Source of the DNA: an uncultured Oscillospiraceae bacterium
GTDB taxonomy: Bacteria > Bacillota > Clostridia > Oscillospirales > Oscillospiraceae
Assembly (NCBI GenBank): GCA_905233785.1
Contig: CAJOCV010000160.1
Span: forward strand, 1-6,599
Length of the DNA: 6,599 nt
Direction of reading: 5' to 3'
Both the position numbers and the translations under genes were made by a program. Of this stretch, positions 5,019 through 6,599 are shown piece by piece. The notes beneath the pieces were generated by a model. It saw only the letters and a list, made by a program, of their open reading frames with translations. It did not search any database and was not told where the DNA came from. Every line of letters starts with the position of its first letter. Positions within the stretch are counted from its first letter, which is position 1.

Positions 5019-5046
5019 GTCCGCCCGATATCTTTTTCGGGCGGAC
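5019..5046. repeat. 10-bp perfect hairpin between tRNA end and terminator
   Basis: GTCCGCCCGA (5019-5028) and TCGGGCGGAC (5037-5046) form a perfect GC-rich stem with an 8-base loop. It sits four bases after the tRNA CCA and directly before the terminator stem. On the minus strand it could be a processing or protective structure for the tRNA transcript, or the first of two terminator hairpins; it has no T-tract of its own. Confidence 0.7.
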
Positions 5047-5050
5047 ATGG

Positions 5051-5095
5051 TGGTTGCGGGGGAAGGATTCGAACCAACGGTCTCCGGGTTATGAG
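5051..5095 (-). other. 3' fragment of a tRNA-Met (CAT), probable integration scar
   Basis: Read on the minus strand: anticodon loop CTCATAA (5095-5089), anticodon stem 3' arm CCCGG, variable loop AGACC, T-arm GTTGG-TTCGAAT-CCTTC, acceptor 3' strand CCCCGCA, discriminator A and encoded CCA (5053-5051). The 5' half is absent: the bases that should pair with CCCGG are TTGCA, and no D-arm follows. It is therefore not a functional tRNA. The 3' end CCTTCCCCCGCAACCA is what an initiator tRNA ends with, whereas GTTGG before the T-loop belongs with a CCAAC partner, as in an elongator tRNA-Met; the two T-stem arms pair at only three of five positions. This suggests a hybrid formed by crossover at TTCGAATCC. 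Tyrosine recombinases commonly use exactly this part of tRNA genes as attachment sites. Confidence 0.7.
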
Positions 5096-5212
5096 TGCAA
5101 AAAGTACGGTCTTTTATCGTGCTAAAGTGTTTATTTTATTCCGTTTTCTTCACATTCGATGAACTTTTTGCGCCATATTTTATGGTATTGTCGAGTATCG
5201 TTTTAAAGGGTA

Positions 5213-5231
5213 GTTGAATTTTTGTTGAATT
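5213..5231. repeat. Two GTTGAATT direct repeats at 11-bp spacing
   Basis: GTTGAATT at 5213-5220 and again at 5224-5231, separated by TTT. One helical-turn spacing, about 120 bases from the tRNA fragment, is what arm-type binding sites of tyrosine recombinases look like, but no integrase gene is visible to support this. Confidence 0.45.
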
Positions 5232-5261
5232 CTTTCGCGGCGCTTCCGCTGAAATTCGCCT

Positions 5262-5298
5262 GTACAAATAAGGACGCTTTCTGTTCGTGCAAATAAAG
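5262..5298. repeat. Imperfect 12-base direct repeat, 25-bp spacing
   Basis: GTACAAATAAGG (5262-5273) and GTGCAAATAAAG (5287-5298) match at 10 of 12 positions. They lie between the GTTGAATT pair and the ATPase stop and may be further protein-binding sites of the same element end. Chance is not excluded. Confidence 0.3.
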
Positions 5299-5351
5299 CT
5301 GCAGCGTCATGGTTTTTTCTCTTCGTTCACGAGGCCACCGCAGCAACGCCT

Positions 5352-6581
5352 TCATATCATCCAGATCGGAATAATCAAATTGTCCCTGTCGAAGGCGCTG
5401 AACTTATCCGCCATGCACAGGACAGCGCTGGTTCCGAGCTGGAGCGGGGATTTATCGATCACGTTGAACACACGGGTCAGGCGTCTGTCCGGCGTGGCGG
5501 TCTTTTTGATCTCCAGCGGGCAGAGCCTGCCGTCGCCCTCGAGGATGACGTCGATCTCTTTGGCGTCACGGTCACGGTAAAAGTAGAGGTATGGCTCAAG
5601 GCCGGCGTTCTGGTAGCTCTTCATAATCTCCGAAACCGTGAAGTTTTCCAGCAAAGCGCCGCTCATAGCACCGCTTTCGGCTACCTCGGGGGAAGACCAG
5701 CGAGTCAAATAACAGACCAATCCGGTGTCGTAGAAATATACCTTTGGCGTCTTTATCGTTCGTTTGAGGACATTATTGGAATAGGGATGCAGCAGGAAGA
5801 TGATTCCCAGCGTTTCCAGAATGTTGATCCATGCTTTTGAGATCTGTATGTCAATGTCAGCATCTTCAGCGAGCGCGTTATAGTTCAGCAGCTGAGAACA
5901 GCGGGCAGCGACGGCGGTAACGAAGCGGTTGAACTTCAGCGCGTCCACGCTGCCGGAGAGCTCCCGCACATCGCGCTCCACATAGGTGGATAGATAGGAC
6001 GAATAGAAGACATTCCGATCCAGTATTGAGCCGCTGATGAGTCCCGGCATGGAGCCTCGCCACAGACGCGCGAAAAGCTCCGGTGTGGTAACCGGATTGA
6101 TTTGATCACGCTCAGCGAGAAGCCGTTCCAAATCCGGGGTAAAGGGAACGCAAGGCGCACCGATTATTTCCCTTTGGGACAGAGGCGACATGTGCAGCAG
6201 CGCCACGCGTCCGGCCAGAGACTCCTGCACGCCACGCATCAGGCGGAAGATTTGCGAACCGGTCATCCAAAAGGCGCCGGGGCTGTGATGCTCGTCGACA
6301 TGAATTTTGATATAGGTGAACAGCTCCGGCGCATACTGCACCTCATCGATAAGCACTGGGGGTTGATGAAGCTGCAGAAACAGGGCGGGATCATTCTTTG
6401 CCATGTCGCGCTCGGTCAAATCGTCTAATGTTACATATTTACGGCCGATGTTCTCTTTTTCCGCCAACGCCCGGAGCATAGTCGTTTTGCCTGCCTGTCG
6501 GGGGCCGGTCAGCAGAATCGCAGAATATGACTTGCTCAGCTCCAAAACACGGTTTTCCATATGTCGGCTGATGTATTCCAT
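5352..6581 (-). CDS. AAA-type ATPase with DUF4143 C-terminal domain
   Basis: A complete 409-aa protein. The N-terminal ATPase has Walker A GPRQAGKTT (26-34), Walker B VLIDEVQ (76-82) and a polar sensor strand WMTGSQ (105-110), typical of the AAA_14 ATPase fold. The middle region has YLSTYVERDVREL (196-208), the conserved helix of this family, and the tail is DUF4143 with KVYFYDTGLVCYL (280-292), ALLENFTVSEI (309-319), then YFYRDRDAKEIDVILEG and LCPLEIKKT (356-361), which resembles a PD-(D/E)xK nuclease-like core (Asp344, Glu357, Lys359). These proteins are widespread and often multicopy in anaerobes; their physiological role is not established, though links to mobile DNA and toxin-antitoxin-like behaviour have been suggested. 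ATG at 6581 has AAGGTGG about seven bases upstream. No clear terminator follows; the gene ends near recombinase-site-like repeats, so it may be cargo of an integrated element. Confidence 0.93.
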   Translation of the reverse strand: MEYISRHMENRVLELSKSYSAILLTGPRQAGKTTMLRALAEKENIGRKYVTLDDLTERDMAKNDPALFLQLHQPPVLIDEVQYAPELFTYIKIHVDEHHSPGAFWMTGSQIFRLMRGVQESLAGRVALLHMSPLSQREIIGAPCVPFTPDLERLLAERDQINPVTTPELFARLWRGSMPGLISGSILDRNVFYSSYLSTYVERDVRELSGSVDALKFNRFVTAVAARCSQLLNYNALAEDADIDIQISKAWINILETLGIIFLLHPYSNNVLKRTIKTPKVYFYDTGLVCYLTRWSSPEVAESGAMSGALLENFTVSEIMKSYQNAGLEPYLYFYRDRDAKEIDVILEGDGRLCPLEIKKTATPDRRLTRVFNVIDKSPLQLGTSAVLCMADKFSAFDRDNLIIPIWMI

Positions 6582-6599
6582 AAAGGCACCACCTTATGC

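Larger units (their letters stand above)
4721..5351. other. Junction region without a convincing gene
   Basis: About 630 bases between the Spo0A-like frame and the ATPase. It contains, from left to right, a palindrome (4798-4836), a minus-strand terminator (4866-4906), a G-rich run with an isolated GTTCAAATCC motif (about 4911-4935), a second terminator and a hairpin (4985-5046), a tRNA 3' fragment (5051-5095) and two sets of short direct repeats (5213-5298). Short frames exist, for example 35 codons at 5203-5310 on the minus strand, but none has a good ribosome binding site or a recognisable product. An 11-base direct repeat GATATCTTTTT occurs at 4951 and 5027. No recombinase gene is visible. 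Confidence 0.7.

Noticed and set aside
4977..5162. 61-codon plus-strand frame containing GGRIRTNGLRVMS
   Set aside because: This is the reverse complement of the tRNA-Met fragment; such sequences are frequent spurious protein entries.
5203..5310. 35-codon minus-strand ORF downstream of the ATPase
   Set aside because: Weak ribosome binding site, no similarity I recognise, and it overlaps the short direct repeats.
1..6599. CRISPR array or known defence system
   Set aside because: No regularly spaced repeats with unique spacers and no cas, restriction-modification or retron-type genes. The ATPase alone is not evidence for a defence system.

Overview
The window looks like a piece of chromosome from a low-to-mid GC anaerobic Firmicute, most likely a gut Clostridia (Oscillospiraceae/Ruminococcaceae or Lachnospiraceae type). 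This rests on strong AGGAGG-type ribosome binding sites, a plant-type (FatA/FatB-like) acyl-ACP thioesterase, small flavin/NAD(P)H oxidoreductases in a row, a DUF4143 ATPase, a small Spo0A-C-like protein and a MITE-like repeat. Every gene I accept lies on the minus strand, so transcription runs from high to low coordinates.

Right part (4721-6599): a complete AAA ATPase with a C-terminal DUF4143/nuclease-like domain (6581-5352) is followed by about 630 bases without a convincing gene. That stretch holds an 11-bp-period direct repeat, a 45-nt 3' fragment of a CAT-anticodon tRNA running from anticodon loop to CCA, a strong hairpin, two minus-strand rho-independent terminators and a large near-perfect palindrome. 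The tRNA fragment lacks its 5' half and its T-stem arms do not match each other. I read this as an old attachment site of an integrated element, with foreign DNA on the high-coordinate side.

Middle part (2587-4720): a 66-codon Spo0A-C-like frame has a perfect ribosome binding site but ATC where the start codon should be. Then come an unrecognised 184-aa protein whose start codon overlaps an extended -10 promoter motif, an overlooked 54-aa small ORF with its own ribosome binding site, an acyl-ACP thioesterase and a 58-aa single-span membrane protein. The 54-aa ORF and the thioesterase are closely spaced and probably cotranscribed.

Left part (1-2569): a 133-bp MITE-like inverted-repeat element separates the middle group from a compact run of nitroreductase, single-domain EamA transporter, aldo/keto reductase and NAD(P)H-dependent flavodoxin-fold reductase. 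This is probably an operon for reducing small electrophiles or quinone/nitro compounds. Between the EamA stop and the aldo/keto reductase is the last ~17 codons of a rhodanese domain, in frame with the reductase. It is a deletion scar showing that the operon once carried a rhodanese gene.

Overall, the window is an assembly of redox and lipid genes with several recombination scars (rhodanese stub, MITE, promoter/start overlap, start-codon loss, tRNA fragment) rather than one obvious new defence or mobile system. The least understood pieces are the 184-aa protein and its 54-aa neighbour.
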